From Nitrospirota bacterium (GTDB lineage Bacteria; JACPQY01), in NCBI GenBank assembly GCA_016180645.1, contig JACPAV010000019.1, positions 62,001-126,000 on the forward strand: a stretch of 64,000 nucleotides of DNA, given 5' to 3'. Under the pieces are notes generated by a model. That model was not told the origin of the DNA. It saw only the letters and a list, made by a program, of their open reading frames with translations, and ran no database searches. A program made the translations under genes and the position numbers. Positions within the stretch are counted from its first letter, which is position 1, and each line of letters opens with the position of its first letter. This document shows, in pieces, positions 51,666 through 60,726 of the stretch.

Positions 51666-51771
51666 CCCGCCGCGCGGGGAGCGGGATCCGCACGCAGGAG
51701 GGGAGTCCGACCTCATTGGAATTGCGCGGATCAGGGTCGCCCGGCCAACCCGGCCCATTCGCATCATCCCA

Positions 51772-53043
51772 TCATGAGATGTGATTCATGCCTCCCATGT
51801 ACGGACGGAGCGCCTCCGGCACGACGACCGTTCCGTCCGATTGCTGATGGTTTTCCAACACGGCCACAAGAGTTCGCCCCACGGCCAGGCCGGAGCCGTT
51901 CAGCGTATGCACAAAATCCAGTTTCTTGTCCTTGGAGCGGCGGTATCGGATGTTCGCCCGCCTCGCCTGGAACGCCTCGCAATTGCTGCACGACGAAATT
52001 TCCTTATATCCCCCCTCGCCGGGCAGCCACACCTCCAAATCATAGGTCCTTGCCGCTGAAAACCCCAGATCGCCCGCGCACAGTTCCATGACTCGATAGG
52101 GCAACCCCAGTTTCTGAAGTATGCTTTCCGCATCGGTCGTCAGACTCTCAAGCTCCGAATACGACTGCTCGGGTGTCGCAAATTTGACGATCTCGATCTT
52201 GTTGAACTGGTGCTGGCGGATGATCCCCTTCACGTCTTTCCCATGAGAGCCGGCCTCTTTTCGGAAGCAGGGCGTGTACGCCGCATACTTCAGCGGGAGT
52301 CGCTCCTCCTCCAGAATCTCGTCGCGGTGGAGATTCGTCAGAGGCACCTCCGCCGTGGGGACCAGGTAGTGATCCCACCCCTCCACCTTGAACATGTCCT
52401 CCGCGAATTTCGGGAGTTGTCCGGTGCCGACCATGATCTCGCGTCCCACGAGCGAGGGCGGCAGAATTTCCTCGTAGCCGTTTTCCCTCGTTTGAGTATC
52501 GAGCATGAAATTGATCAACGCACGTTCCATCCGGGCCGCGGCGCCTCGGTAGACCACGAACCGGCTGCCGGAAAGTTTCGCGGCGCGCTCGAAATCAAGA
52601 ATGCCCAGCGTTTCGCCGATGTCCCAATGCGCGCGCGGCTTGAAGTTGAACGAGGGTTTTGCTCCCGATTCACGCACCAGCCGGTTGTCCTGAGCCGTCT
52701 TCCCATCGGGCACGCCGTCACTGGGAAGATTGGGAATCAGCAGCAGCCAATCGCGAAGCGCGGCCTCAGCCAGCACCACCTCCTTCTCGATCGCCGCGAT
52801 CTCCTCCCCCAGCTTCCGCACTTCGGCCTTCTTTTCCTCGATTCCCTCGCCCTTCCCGCGCGCTTTCCCAATTTGCTCCGACATGGTCTTCCGCCGGTTG
52901 CGCATCGCATCGGCCTTCGGCACCAGTTCGCGCCGTTTCTGATAAAGCTCCTGAAACCTCCCCCAATCGCACTCCCCCCCCCGACGCGCCATCCGCGCCT
53001 TCACGGCCTCCAGGTTTTCGAAAATGAACCGAGCATCGAGCAT
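51772..53043 (-). CDS. serS: Seryl-tRNA synthetase
   Basis: 423 residues from ATG at 53043; the earlier ATG at 53055 overlaps the -10 box and is rejected. Long N-terminal coiled-coil tRNA arm ([18 protein letters not shown]), then class II motifs: [15 protein letters not shown], motif 2 [21 protein letters not shown] and motif 3 [17 protein letters not shown]. Serine specificity is supported by [20 protein letters not shown] lies 10 nt before the start with no SD, so a near-leaderless mRNA is predicted. Confidence 0.95.
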   Translation of the reverse strand: MLDARFIFENLEAVKARMARRGGECDWGRFQELYQKRRELVPKADAMRNRRKTMSEQIGKARGKGEGIEEKKAEVRKLGEEIAAIEKEVVLAEAALRDWLLLIPNLPSDGVPDGKTAQDNRLVRESGAKPSFNFKPRAHWDIGETLGILDFERAAKLSGSRFVVYRGAAARMERALINFMLDTQTRENGYEEILPPSLVGREIMVGTGQLPKFAEDMFKVEGWDHYLVPTAEVPLTNLHRDEILEEERLPLKYAAYTPCFRKEAGSHGKDVKGIIRQHQFNKIEIVKFATPEQSYSELESLTTDAESILQKLGLPYRVMELCAGDLGFSAARTYDLEVWLPGEGGYKEISSCSNCEAFQARRANIRYRRSKDKKLDFVHTLNGSGLAVGRTLVAVLENHQQSDGTVVVPEALRPYMGGMNHIS

Positions 53044-53109
53044 GATCGCGGGCATTATAATTCAGAACTGCGTTGATTGTGACTGGATTCCACCCTACAA
53101 TCCGCTCCC
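53044..53109. promoter_or_regulatory. Compact divergent leaderless promoters, serS and lipoprotein gene
   Basis: 66 bp between two start codons carry both promoters. Plus: TTGATT (53073-53078), 17-nt spacer, TACAAT (53096-53101), 8 bases, ATG 53110. Minus: GTCACA (53083-53078), 18-nt spacer, TATAAT (53059-53054), 10 bases, ATG 53043. Neither start has an SD. Confidence 0.6.
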
Positions 53110-54615
53110 ATGTACCTACGGAGGGGGAGCATCGAAAGGGCTCTCGCGGTCTTCACGGCATGGGCAGTTGCCGGATGCGATGCTTTCCGAACTCCGGCGC
53201 CCGTCGGCCCGATCCTCCTCTCCCGGTCGGAACCCGCGTCGCTCGACCTCCTGCTGGCGGACTCGACCTTGCCCGTGCAAGTCGACGCCACCCATCTCTC
53301 GCCGGGGGACTACTTCGGTTCAATCACCATCACGGAACCATCGTCGGATTCCAATCCGGTCTCCGTTCGCCTCCATGCACGAGTCCGCTCGCCCTCAGCG
53401 GAAGAACCACCCAACATGGATACAGCGACGGGAACGGATTCCGTTTCCTCCGACTCCGTCCGCAAGGATGGCTCGGGGAAAACCGAGGAACCGTCGTGGG
53501 TCGTTCCTCCTCCCACCGAAGTCGAGCCCGGAGTCGAGTACGCCGTCGAATACACCCGCCCGCGGTCCGCGGAAGGAGATCTCCTGTACAGTTCGTTTCG
53601 TGTCTCCTCCGATCCAGACGGATCCGGATACGTTTCCCATAGTTCGGACACATCGATCGACCCTGCCGACCAAACGAAAGCCAAGGCAACCATTACGTTC
53701 ACCTCATGTTCATCGGGTCCGGTGTATGTTTTCTTCGAGTGGTTCGAAGGAGGAACGTGGCGCCTCTCCCAAACCTCAATCACCATCAACCTCCTCCGTC
53801 CGACGGCGCCCACACCGGCACTCGATTTCGACTCCAGCAACCTATTTCGAACGACTCCCACCGTATCACGCCAGCGGATAGGCCAACTCTACGTGTCGTC
53901 TATCTGCGGCCTCCCGATGGCCTGGAGAGCATCCTCAAGCGAACGCTGGCTTGAGATTGCTCCGTCTGCCGGCAACATCCGTGAAGGGGATTCGGGGCGG
54001 AACCGCATGGAACTGTGGACCACCAAACTTCTCATGCCCGGAAGCTACGCGAGCACGGTGACGGTCACCGCCGATGAATCGGGCCGACATGACTCGCAAA
54101 GTGAATACCTCGTGGTCGCCCCCGTGCGCCTCGAATGGTTGGACGCCGCACCCGCAAGTGTGCAATCCGGGGAGGAGATCCTCCTGAGACTCCGACCCCT
54201 GAGCGGATATGCACCTCAGAGCATCTGGATCGAACCGATCAACCTGGGTGGCCCGAGATGGTCCACCGACCCGGGCACGATCCCGGCGCTTCCGTTGCCC
54301 GATGGAACCTTCGTAGCGCCCCTTCGACTGGTTGCCTGTAGCGAATCCCGCTATCGCATCTCCGCATGGGGAGGTTATTCCCAATACTCCACCTCCGCGG
54401 ATCAGGACGGCGCCAGCCCTCCCGTCGAAATCCAGGTGACTCCGTTGGGTCGCACGGTCTTGATCGTTAAGCCGACCGTGCTGATAGTTGAGGTTGCAGC
54501 CGGGATGAAATCCAGGAGCCAGGAGATTCGGCTGGATTTCCCCTGTCAGAACAGCGGAGAACGCCTGAAAATTTCCCCGAGCCATTCGTGGATCCTCTTG
54601 GCCCCTCCCGAGTAG
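53110..54615 (+). CDS. Lipoprotein with Ig/BACON-like domains
   Basis: 501 residues. Signal ERALAVFTAWAVAGC ends in a lipobox. A first beta domain (residues about 55-95: VDATHLSPGDYFGSITIT) and a second near 235-325 (WRASSSERWLEIAPSAG ... LMPGSYASTVTVTADE) have the spacing of BACON-type Ig domains. A low-complexity Ser/Asp/Thr linker lies near 100-125. BACON domains are often carbohydrate-binding or spacers on surface proteins; the function here is unknown. The outer-membrane protein gene at 54629 begins 13 nt after its stop, so the two are likely co-expressed. Confidence 0.65.
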   Translation: MYLRRGSIERALAVFTAWAVAGCDAFRTPAPVGPILLSRSEPASLDLLLADSTLPVQVDATHLSPGDYFGSITITEPSSDSNPVSVRLHARVRSPSAEEPPNMDTATGTDSVSSDSVRKDGSGKTEEPSWVVPPPTEVEPGVEYAVEYTRPRSAEGDLLYSSFRVSSDPDGSGYVSHSSDTSIDPADQTKAKATITFTSCSSGPVYVFFEWFEGGTWRLSQTSITINLLRPTAPTPALDFDSSNLFRTTPTVSRQRIGQLYVSSICGLPMAWRASSSERWLEIAPSAGNIREGDSGRNRMELWTTKLLMPGSYASTVTVTADESGRHDSQSEYLVVAPVRLEWLDAAPASVQSGEEILLRLRPLSGYAPQSIWIEPINLGGPRWSTDPGTIPALPLPDGTFVAPLRLVACSESRYRISAWGGYSQYSTSADQDGASPPVEIQVTPLGRTVLIVKPTVLIVEVAAGMKSRSQEIRLDFPCQNSGERLKISPSHSWILLAPPE

Positions 54616-54628
54616 AAAGGAGATTCCC

Positions 54629-56050
54629 ATGCGTCTTGATGACCACACACGGATTGTCCTGGCGACCATCCTTGGCCTTGCCGTGGCGCACGCTTCGCCC
54701 GAATCGGCCACGGCCACCCCTGCCCGCTCCCAATCCCTTCTTCAAAACCGCGGGATGGCGGATGACACCGACCTCTTCATCTTCCCGGCATCCATTTTCC
54801 TGTTCGACAACGCCGTCTACGCGGACTTGGGGGTGAATTCGTTCAACGGCGCGGGGGGTGTCCTCTTCCATCGGCACCGGGGCGCGGGACTGTTTGTCAA
54901 TCGCCACAACGTGGGGCGTACCTCCCTGGGTTCGACCGACGATCTTACCCAGACCCAACTGTCCCTCTCGGAATCCACCCAGACGCCCTCGATTCGGACG
55001 ACCACACAATCGGACCTCCCTCCGTCGCCGGACAAAGTTCTCGACCTGATGCTCGCCAAGCCGCTTCGGGGGCCGGGCCGGTGGATGGGCCTTGGTCTCT
55101 CGATGAGCCACAAATCCGATGACCGCGGCGCGGCGGCCGCCACCCTGACCGACGATACCGGCCTTCCGATCACCGTTACCCGATCCCAAAAGGCCCGCTC
55201 CACACTCTTCGCAATCATGCCGGGCTACACGCGAATCACGGACTCCGACCGCATGGAAGTCTCTCTGAACGCCACGCTCTCGCTGTTCAGGATCGAGAAC
55301 AGACTCGCGCAGGAAATCCCCCCGGATGTCAATGTCATTCCCCTCGGAAAGTCAGAGGGCACCGCGCTCAATCAGGCCGGTCCTCCTTCGGTGGGCGGCG
55401 CGTTCCGTTGGCAAACCAATCGAAATCCGGCTGCAACCGACTGGGTCTTCTACACCTCGCTGGACAGGAGGGACTATGACTCGGTTAGCCCCATCAATGA
55501 GACAAGCACCGAGGCCGATCAATACCAATTCTCCGTCCAGACCGGACCGCGTTGGCAGCCCGTCGAAAACGTCACGCTTACACTCCTGGGTGAAGCGGGA
55601 TTCGACCAACTGGCCGTGGCGCCGAATCCCGGACCCAGCCGGCGCGTCACCACATACATCTTTCCGGCGGTCCACGGTGCGGCCGAGGCCCGGATCTCCA
55701 AGCACATTTCCGTACGGGGAGCGGTGGTCAACGGCTTCGAGTGGACTCGTTCACGACTACCGGGGACTCAACCCGAATCGCCTCGTCGGACGCTGAGCGA
55801 AACGGAGACCCGCTTCAATTGGGCCGTGGGCCTTTCCGGGCACCACAAGGCCTTCGACCTCGACGCCTCCGTTCGGTCAGCCCTTCTCACCAACGGCCCC
55901 GCCTTCATCGGCGGCGAAACGTCCCAATCGGGCGGCCCCGGACTATTCTCCCTCCTCTCCCTGACCTACCGATTCGGGGAGCCGGCCCAGACCAGCACGA
56001 ACGACCCTCCACCCCCCTCATCAGACTCCGCCCCAAGTCCCTCACCCTGA
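54629..56050 (+). CDS. Outer-membrane beta-barrel protein, unknown function
   Basis: 473 residues with signal peptide (RIVLATILGLAVAHASPESATA) and SD AAGGAG. The mature protein is dominated by alternating amphipathic strands (KARSTLFAIMPGYTRI, MEVSLNATLSLFRI, ARISKHISVRGAVVNGFEW) and ends in a YRFGE strand followed by a short Pro/Ser tail. No named family recognised. It is paired with the lipoprotein just upstream, an arrangement seen again at 60727-63779. Confidence 0.62.
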   Translation: MRLDDHTRIVLATILGLAVAHASPESATATPARSQSLLQNRGMADDTDLFIFPASIFLFDNAVYADLGVNSFNGAGGVLFHRHRGAGLFVNRHNVGRTSLGSTDDLTQTQLSLSESTQTPSIRTTTQSDLPPSPDKVLDLMLAKPLRGPGRWMGLGLSMSHKSDDRGAAAATLTDDTGLPITVTRSQKARSTLFAIMPGYTRITDSDRMEVSLNATLSLFRIENRLAQEIPPDVNVIPLGKSEGTALNQAGPPSVGGAFRWQTNRNPAATDWVFYTSLDRRDYDSVSPINETSTEADQYQFSVQTGPRWQPVENVTLTLLGEAGFDQLAVAPNPGPSRRVTTYIFPAVHGAAEARISKHISVRGAVVNGFEWTRSRLPGTQPESPRRTLSETETRFNWAVGLSGHHKAFDLDASVRSALLTNGPAFIGGETSQSGGPGLFSLLSLTYRFGEPAQTSTNDPPPPSSDSAPSPSP

Positions 56051-56061
56051 AATTCCAACTC

Positions 56062-56082
56062 TCGGTACGCCGACTTTTTTTG
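56062..56082 (+). terminator. Weak Rho-independent terminator
   Basis: A short TCGG / CCGA hairpin with loop TACG is followed by seven T, 12 nt after the barrel gene stop. The stem is only 4 bp, so efficiency is doubtful. It also lies just upstream of tRNA-Cys, whose -10 candidate TAGGAT is at 56086-56091. Confidence 0.4.
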
Positions 56083-56102
56083 TGATAGGATTCCCGAAAC
56101 CT

Positions 56103-56177
56103 GGCGCGGTAGCCAAGTGGTAAGGCGGCAGTCTGCAAAACTGCTATACATCGGTTCAATTCCGATCCGCGCCTCCA
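56103..56177 (+). tRNA. tRNA-Cys (anticodon GCA)
   Basis: 75 nt including CCA. Acceptor stem GGCGCGG / CCGCGCC; D-arm GCC-AAGTGGTAA-GGC; anticodon stem GCAGT / ACTGC with loop CTGCAAA, anticodon GCA; variable TATAC; T-arm ATCGG TTCAATT CCGAT; discriminator T73 as expected for Cys; CCA encoded. The following 56178-56374 gap holds only an imperfect CCCCGCC / GGCGGGG palindrome. Confidence 0.93.
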
Positions 56178-56374
56178 GCCATGGACGGTGCGGTACCCCG
56201 CCCTGAAGGCCGACCACGACGGGAGGCGAAGGGAGGCGGGGTGCGTGCGTAGATCGCGCCGGCCACCTAGGCGACCTTCCGCGGTCGCCCATCCAGAATT
56301 CCCGATCCGCTCTGCACCCGGCCCACTCCTTGCCCCTTGATTTCATGGCTCGTCCGTGGTCCCCTTGAACGGCG

Positions 56375-57727
56375 ATGAGCACACCCGACAATCTGGCGCT
56401 CCGTTGGAAGGGACCTCTTGACGTCCTCTTCCTCCGACTCCTTCCCGCGAAGCCCATTGCGTTCATTCGTCGATCGGGAACGGTCTTCATCGGCTTCCAA
56501 GCAGCGGACCGATTCACACACACCTCCACCGCAGACACCACCCACCCATTCGACCGCCTCGAAGCCTGGGTCAACTCCCACTCGGTGCAGGACTCGGGAC
56601 CCCAACTTTCGGTCGGATACATCAGCTACGACACCAAGAACTTCCTCGCGGATTTCAGCCGTCGCCGCGGCTACGCGCCCCTTTACCCCGAGATAACCTT
56701 TCTCCATTTCACCGAAGGCCTCTTTCTCGATACCGAAAAACAGGTCATGTATCTCCGCATCCCGTCCGAATCCAAACGCGATGAGATCGCCGCTCTCCTC
56801 CTCGCAACCGAAAATCCCCGCTCGGCCATTCCCTCCTCACCGACCGACGTCCGTTTCACCGCCTTCCCTGCCTACAGCGAAAAAATCCGCCGCATACAGC
56901 ACTACCTCCGCGAGGGCGATTCCTACGAGGTGAACCATACGGAGCGCTTCACGTTCAAGTATCGGGGCGCCGCGGGGCCACTCTTCGCGCGACTCCTCGC
57001 CGAATCCGACGCCCTCCGCGCCACGTGGATCCGCGATGACTCGCTGACGATCCTTTCCGCCACCCTCGAGGATTTTGTGGCCGTCCGAGGTGAGAAAATC
57101 GAGAGCAAGCCCATGAAGGGAACCCGCGCCTCCGCGGGCCATAAACAACTTGACGACGCCCTCATCGAGGAACTTCGAAACAGTCGAAAGGATCGCGCGG
57201 AGCACGTCATGATCGTCGACGTCGTCCGGAATGACCTGGGACGCGTCTGCCGGCCGGGAACGGTGGCCGTTACCCGCCCCTTCGAAGTGATCTCCTACCC
57301 CACCGTGCATCACATGGTTTCGACGATCGAAGGGCAACTCCGAACGGACACGCGCATGGCCGACATCCTTCGAGCCGTCTTCCCCGCGGCCTCCGTCACC
57401 GGCGCCCCCAAAATTCGCGCCACCGAAATCATCGACGAACTGGAGGAAACGCCGCGCGGCATCTACACCGGCGCGATCGGACTGATCGGCGGGCCGCAGG
57501 ACTACGACCTCTCCATGGGCATCCGCACCCTCACCCTCCGCGGGGAAGATGCCGTTTACGGAACCGGCGGCGGCATCGTCATCGATTCGGACCCCCGCGC
57601 CGAGTATGAGGAATGTTCGGCGAAGACCGAGGTCCTCCTCCGAGCCCTTTTCGGCGGATCTCCCGCCGCCCCCGATGAAGAAAACATCCATCTGCTGGGT
57701 CAACGGCCGCTATCTCGCCCAGCCTGA
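56375..57727 (+). CDS. pabB: Aminodeoxychorismate synthase component I
   Basis: 450 residues, chorismate-binding family. The catalytic lysine of ADC synthases is present in KPMKGTRAS (anthranilate synthases have Ala there), and SVTGAPKIRATEIIDELE, IVDVVRNDLGRV and YGTGGGIVIDSD are the core signatures. It makes 4-amino-4-deoxychorismate for folate. The glutaminase PabA is not in the window. The pabC-like gene overlaps its 3' end by 53 nt, so the pair is translationally linked. Confidence 0.9.
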   Translation: MSTPDNLALRWKGPLDVLFLRLLPAKPIAFIRRSGTVFIGFQAADRFTHTSTADTTHPFDRLEAWVNSHSVQDSGPQLSVGYISYDTKNFLADFSRRRGYAPLYPEITFLHFTEGLFLDTEKQVMYLRIPSESKRDEIAALLLATENPRSAIPSSPTDVRFTAFPAYSEKIRRIQHYLREGDSYEVNHTERFTFKYRGAAGPLFARLLAESDALRATWIRDDSLTILSATLEDFVAVRGEKIESKPMKGTRASAGHKQLDDALIEELRNSRKDRAEHVMIVDVVRNDLGRVCRPGTVAVTRPFEVISYPTVHHMVSTIEGQLRTDTRMADILRAVFPAASVTGAPKIRATEIIDELEETPRGIYTGAIGLIGGPQDYDLSMGIRTLTLRGEDAVYGTGGGIVIDSDPRAEYEECSAKTEVLLRALFGGSPAAPDEENIHLLGQRPLSRPA

Positions 57728-58550
57728 AGCCCGCGTCTCTCCGTTCGACTCCGGATTCCTGTATGGCGACGGAGTGTACGACACCCTGCGCGCCTACCGC
57801 GGCCGGATCTTCAAATTGGAGCAACATCTCGGGCGCCTCCGGGAGAACCTTCGCTTCGTGGACATTCCCTTCTCCAAGTTCGATCTGCTCCAACGAGTGT
57901 TCACGAAACTCATCGTCATGAACCACAGCCCGGACGCGGTTCTCCGGGCCCAAATAACGCGCGGCGTCCAGCGGGAATTTCCGCCATACCCCCGTTTCGA
58001 TTCGCCTACGGTTCTTGTATCCCTTCGCCCCGTTCCGCGCTATGACCCCACCCACTACACGCGCGGTGTCGTCGTGACCCTGCTGGAGGCGCCGTTCGTT
58101 TTCGCCGGGCCGAAACCCAAATCGACCAACTTCCAGGCCAATCTACTCGCCCGCCTCCGCGCCGCTCGCGAAAAGGCGTTCGAAGCCGTTTTCATCTCCG
58201 GGAACCGAGTTCTCGAGGGGAGCATGTCGAACATCTTCTTCGTTCGCCGCGGACGACTCTTCACCCCGCGGCTTGACGGCATCCTGCCCGGAATCACTCG
58301 ATCCACGGTTCTCGGCCTGGCGCGGCAACTCCAAATCCCCGCGCACGAATCCGTGTGCACCGTCTCTCAACTCATGAAGGCCGATGAAGCCTTCCTCACC
58401 AGTACCACGCTGGAAGTCATGCCGATTTGCAAACTGCGGCGGCGTCGCCGCGCTCGCGCCTACGCCCGCCATCCCGTTGCGGATGCGTTGCGCGCTGCCT
58501 ACCGGAAACGCGTGGAAGCCGACTGCTCTTCCCTGACCCCTGAACCCTGA
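57675..58550 (+). CDS. pabC: Aminodeoxychorismate lyase / class IV PLP aminotransferase
   Basis: 291 residues from ATG at 57675. Fold-type IV features: VSPFDSGFLYGDGVYDTLRAYRGRIFKLEQHLGRL, catalytic lysine in PKPKSTNFQANL, EGSMSNIFFVRRGRLFTP and GILPGITRSTVL. By sequence alone branched-chain or D-amino-acid aminotransferase is possible, but overlap with pabB favours 4-amino-4-deoxychorismate lyase. It ends in a basic tail. Confidence 0.8.
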   Translation: MKKTSICWVNGRYLAQPEARVSPFDSGFLYGDGVYDTLRAYRGRIFKLEQHLGRLRENLRFVDIPFSKFDLLQRVFTKLIVMNHSPDAVLRAQITRGVQREFPPYPRFDSPTVLVSLRPVPRYDPTHYTRGVVVTLLEAPFVFAGPKPKSTNFQANLLARLRAAREKAFEAVFISGNRVLEGSMSNIFFVRRGRLFTPRLDGILPGITRSTVLGLARQLQIPAHESVCTVSQLMKADEAFLTSTTLEVMPICKLRRRRRARAYARHPVADALRAAYRKRVEADCSSLTPEP

Positions 58551-58579
58551 CCCCCCTCCTCAGCCCTCTGGGTATAATA

Positions 58580-58624
58580 GGTGACAGTATCCTCTATTTG
58601 GCCTAATAATAGTATACTGTCACC
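58580..58624. repeat. Palindromic repeat family B, copy 2
   Basis: GGTGACAGTAT (58580-58590) pairs with ATACTGTCACC (58614-58624); one mismatch extends the stem. Same arms and flanking TTTAT as copy 1 at 39851, but a longer loop. It lies between pabC and the acyl-CoA ligase, which converge. Confidence 0.78.
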
Positions 58625-58630
58625 GTTTAT

Positions 58631-60424
58631 TCATGTGTACATCGAGTCCAACACCGACTGGTACTTCTTCGTCACTTCCTTCCGACGGACCTTCAGCGTC
58701 GGCGTCAGCATGTTGTTCTCCTGCGTGAAGTCCTCCTGAACCAGCTTGAACTTCTTCACCTGCTCCCAGCTTCCCAGCTTGGAGTTCACCCCGTTCACCG
58801 CCTCCTGAACCCGGGCGACGAGCTTGTCGTTCTTGACGGCGTCCCCCATTTGTACCGATTCGCCCAACCCGTTCGACTTCGCAAATACCTTGACTTCATC
58901 CGGATTCAAGGTAATCAGCGCCGTGCAGAATGGACGTCGGTCGCCATGAACCATCGCCTGACTGATGATCGGATCCTTCGCCTTCAGCAGATTTTCCACG
59001 TACTGCGGTGCGACGTATTTTCCACCCGCGGTCTTGATGAGATCCTTCTTCCGATCGGTGATTCGAAGGAATCCATCCGCATCGAACTCCCCGATGTCCC
59101 CGGTGGCGAACCAACCGTCGTCGAGAAACGCCTGTTTCGTCTCCTCCGCCAGTTTGTAATAGCCCTTCGCAATGTTCGGTCCCCGACCCAGGATCTCCCC
59201 GTCCTCCGCGATCCGGATTTCCACCCCGGGAATCGGCTTCCCCACGGTGCCGAACTTGAAATCTTCCACGCGGTTGATCGTCACCGCGGGACACGTCTCC
59301 GTCAGCCCGTAGCCTTCGATCACCAGAATCCCCGCGGCGTGGAAGAACTCCGCGATTTCACGCGAAAGCGGAGCACCACCCGAAATGCAAAACCGGATTC
59401 TCCCTCCCAGTTTCTCATGCAGCTTCGAAAACACCAGCTTGTGTGCCAGTTTCTTCTGGAGCCCCAGACTCAAAGGAATCGGCTCCTTCTTCTGAATCCT
59501 CCGGCTCACCTCCGTGCCCACGGCCACGGCCCAGTCGAAAATCTTCTTTTTCGCCGGAGAGGCCGCCGCGCCCGCAAGAACTTTCCCGTACACTTTCTCG
59601 TACACCCGGGGCACGCTCGCAAAGATGGTCGGGTGCGACTCCATCAGATTCTCGCCGACCTTGTCGATGTTTTCCGCATACCACGTCTCATAGCCAAGAT
59701 GGATCCCGGCGTACTCTTCCGAACGCGCAAAGGAATGGGCCAGAGGCAGAAAGAGGAGATTGGAATCCCCCTCCCTGAAGTCACCGATGGTCCCGAGCAT
59801 CCGCGCCATGCTGAGGTGATTGTCGTGGCTCTGCATGACGCCCTTCGGCACGCCGGTCGTCCCCGACGTGTAGACGATGGTCGCCAGATCGTCCGGCTTG
59901 ATCGCGGAAATCCGCTTCTCCATCTCCCTCAAGTCGCCCTTCCGCCCGGCCTCGCACACCTCGCGGAGAGAAAGCACGCCTTTTCCCTTCTTGTCCTTCT
60001 CTTCCATCACGATGATGTGCTTCAACGTCTTGAGCTGGTCCCGCAGGGCCTGGATTTTCTCGACCTGCGCGGCATTTTCCGCAATCACGGCAACGGATTC
60101 CGAATCGTTGAAGATGTAAGCGGCCTGCTCCGGCGTGCTCGAAGGGTAGATCGGGATACTGATCCCGCCCGCGCTCATGATGGCCACGTCCGCCCATACC
60201 CACTCCGCGCGGCTCGCGCTGAAAATGGCCACGGCGTCTTTCGGTTGCGCGCCCAGGCCGATCAAACCCAACGCCAGGTCGTCCACAATTTGGCGGATCT
60301 CCTGCCATGTACGCGTGTCCCACTTCCCGTCCTTCTTCGAATGCTGGGCGGGCCTGGGACCCGACTTGTTCACCCGCTCGCGGAAAAGCGCGGGAATGGT
60401 TCTCGCTTTCATCTCTTCAGCCAT
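58631..60424 (-). CDS. Long-chain fatty acid-CoA ligase (AMP-binding)
   Basis: 597 residues from ATG at 60424. ANL-superfamily motifs: P-loop YTSGTTGVPKGV, ISGGAPLSREIAEFF, EGYGLTETCP, FATGDIGEFDADGFLRITDRKKDLIKTAGGKYVAP. The length and C-terminal extension match the bacterial FACL15-like group. It activates fatty acids with ATP and CoA. It may supply substrates for the acyl-CoA dehydrogenase at 19361, though it is far from it. Confidence 0.92.
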   Translation of the reverse strand: MAEEMKARTIPALFRERVNKSGPRPAQHSKKDGKWDTRTWQEIRQIVDDLALGLIGLGAQPKDAVAIFSASRAEWVWADVAIMSAGGISIPIYPSSTPEQAAYIFNDSESVAVIAENAAQVEKIQALRDQLKTLKHIIVMEEKDKKGKGVLSLREVCEAGRKGDLREMEKRISAIKPDDLATIVYTSGTTGVPKGVMQSHDNHLSMARMLGTIGDFREGDSNLLFLPLAHSFARSEEYAGIHLGYETWYAENIDKVGENLMESHPTIFASVPRVYEKVYGKVLAGAAASPAKKKIFDWAVAVGTEVSRRIQKKEPIPLSLGLQKKLAHKLVFSKLHEKLGGRIRFCISGGAPLSREIAEFFHAAGILVIEGYGLTETCPAVTINRVEDFKFGTVGKPIPGVEIRIAEDGEILGRGPNIAKGYYKLAEETKQAFLDDGWFATGDIGEFDADGFLRITDRKKDLIKTAGGKYVAPQYVENLLKAKDPIISQAMVHGDRRPFCTALITLNPDEVKVFAKSNGLGESVQMGDAVKNDKLVARVQEAVNGVNSKLGSWEQVKKFKLVQEDFTQENNMLTPTLKVRRKEVTKKYQSVLDSMYT

Positions 60425-60726
60425 GTGTCCTCCAATTGGTAGTAGCACTCATATCATGGTTCCCAGCGGCATACGACCTTCTCGCCGTTCCCGCGAAGAC
60501 GGGAACCCAGACTGGACCATGGTCCATGCCGCGCCATCCTGGGCGCGGCGACATTGCATGGTCCCGTGGCATCCTGGACACGGGATACCTGCTTTCGCAG
60601 GAATCACGAAGCCCGTTGCTGAGGCCGGTATCGGCACAGCTAGGTCATCAATGTGGGCGATTCTACCCCGCTCTCCGCCATTTTCAACTTGACAATTCGT
60701 CCCATTTCTCTAATCTACGCCCACCA
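60425..60726. repeat. Composite intergenic hairpin region
   Basis: 302 bp without a gene. It contains a hairpin TTCCCG / CGGGAA (about 60488-60505, the common CCCGCGAAGACGGG type), family C copy 2 at 60514-60564, a TATCC-type half palindrome and CCTGC-TTTC-GCAGG near 60590. At its right end are TTGACA (60689-60694), a 16-nt spacer and TAATCT (60711-60716), ending 10 nt before the next ATG with no SD. Confidence 0.65.
60514..60564. repeat. Palindromic repeat, family C copy 2
   Basis: Inner stem GCCGCGCC / GGCGCGGC (60528-60535 / 60542-60549), outer stem GGACCATG / CATGGTCC (60514-60521 / 60557-60564). Compared with copy 1 at 21871, the A:T pair in the inner stem is replaced by G:C on both arms. 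Confidence 0.65.

Noticed and set aside
53044-53055. serS start at 53055 (MPAIM)
   Set aside because: That ATG overlaps the TATAAT box; MLDARF at 53043 fits the family start.
58631-60424. Fatty-acid degradation operon with the acyl-CoA dehydrogenase and CoA-transferase
   Set aside because: The genes are 37 kb apart with unrelated neighbours; only a metabolic link is possible.
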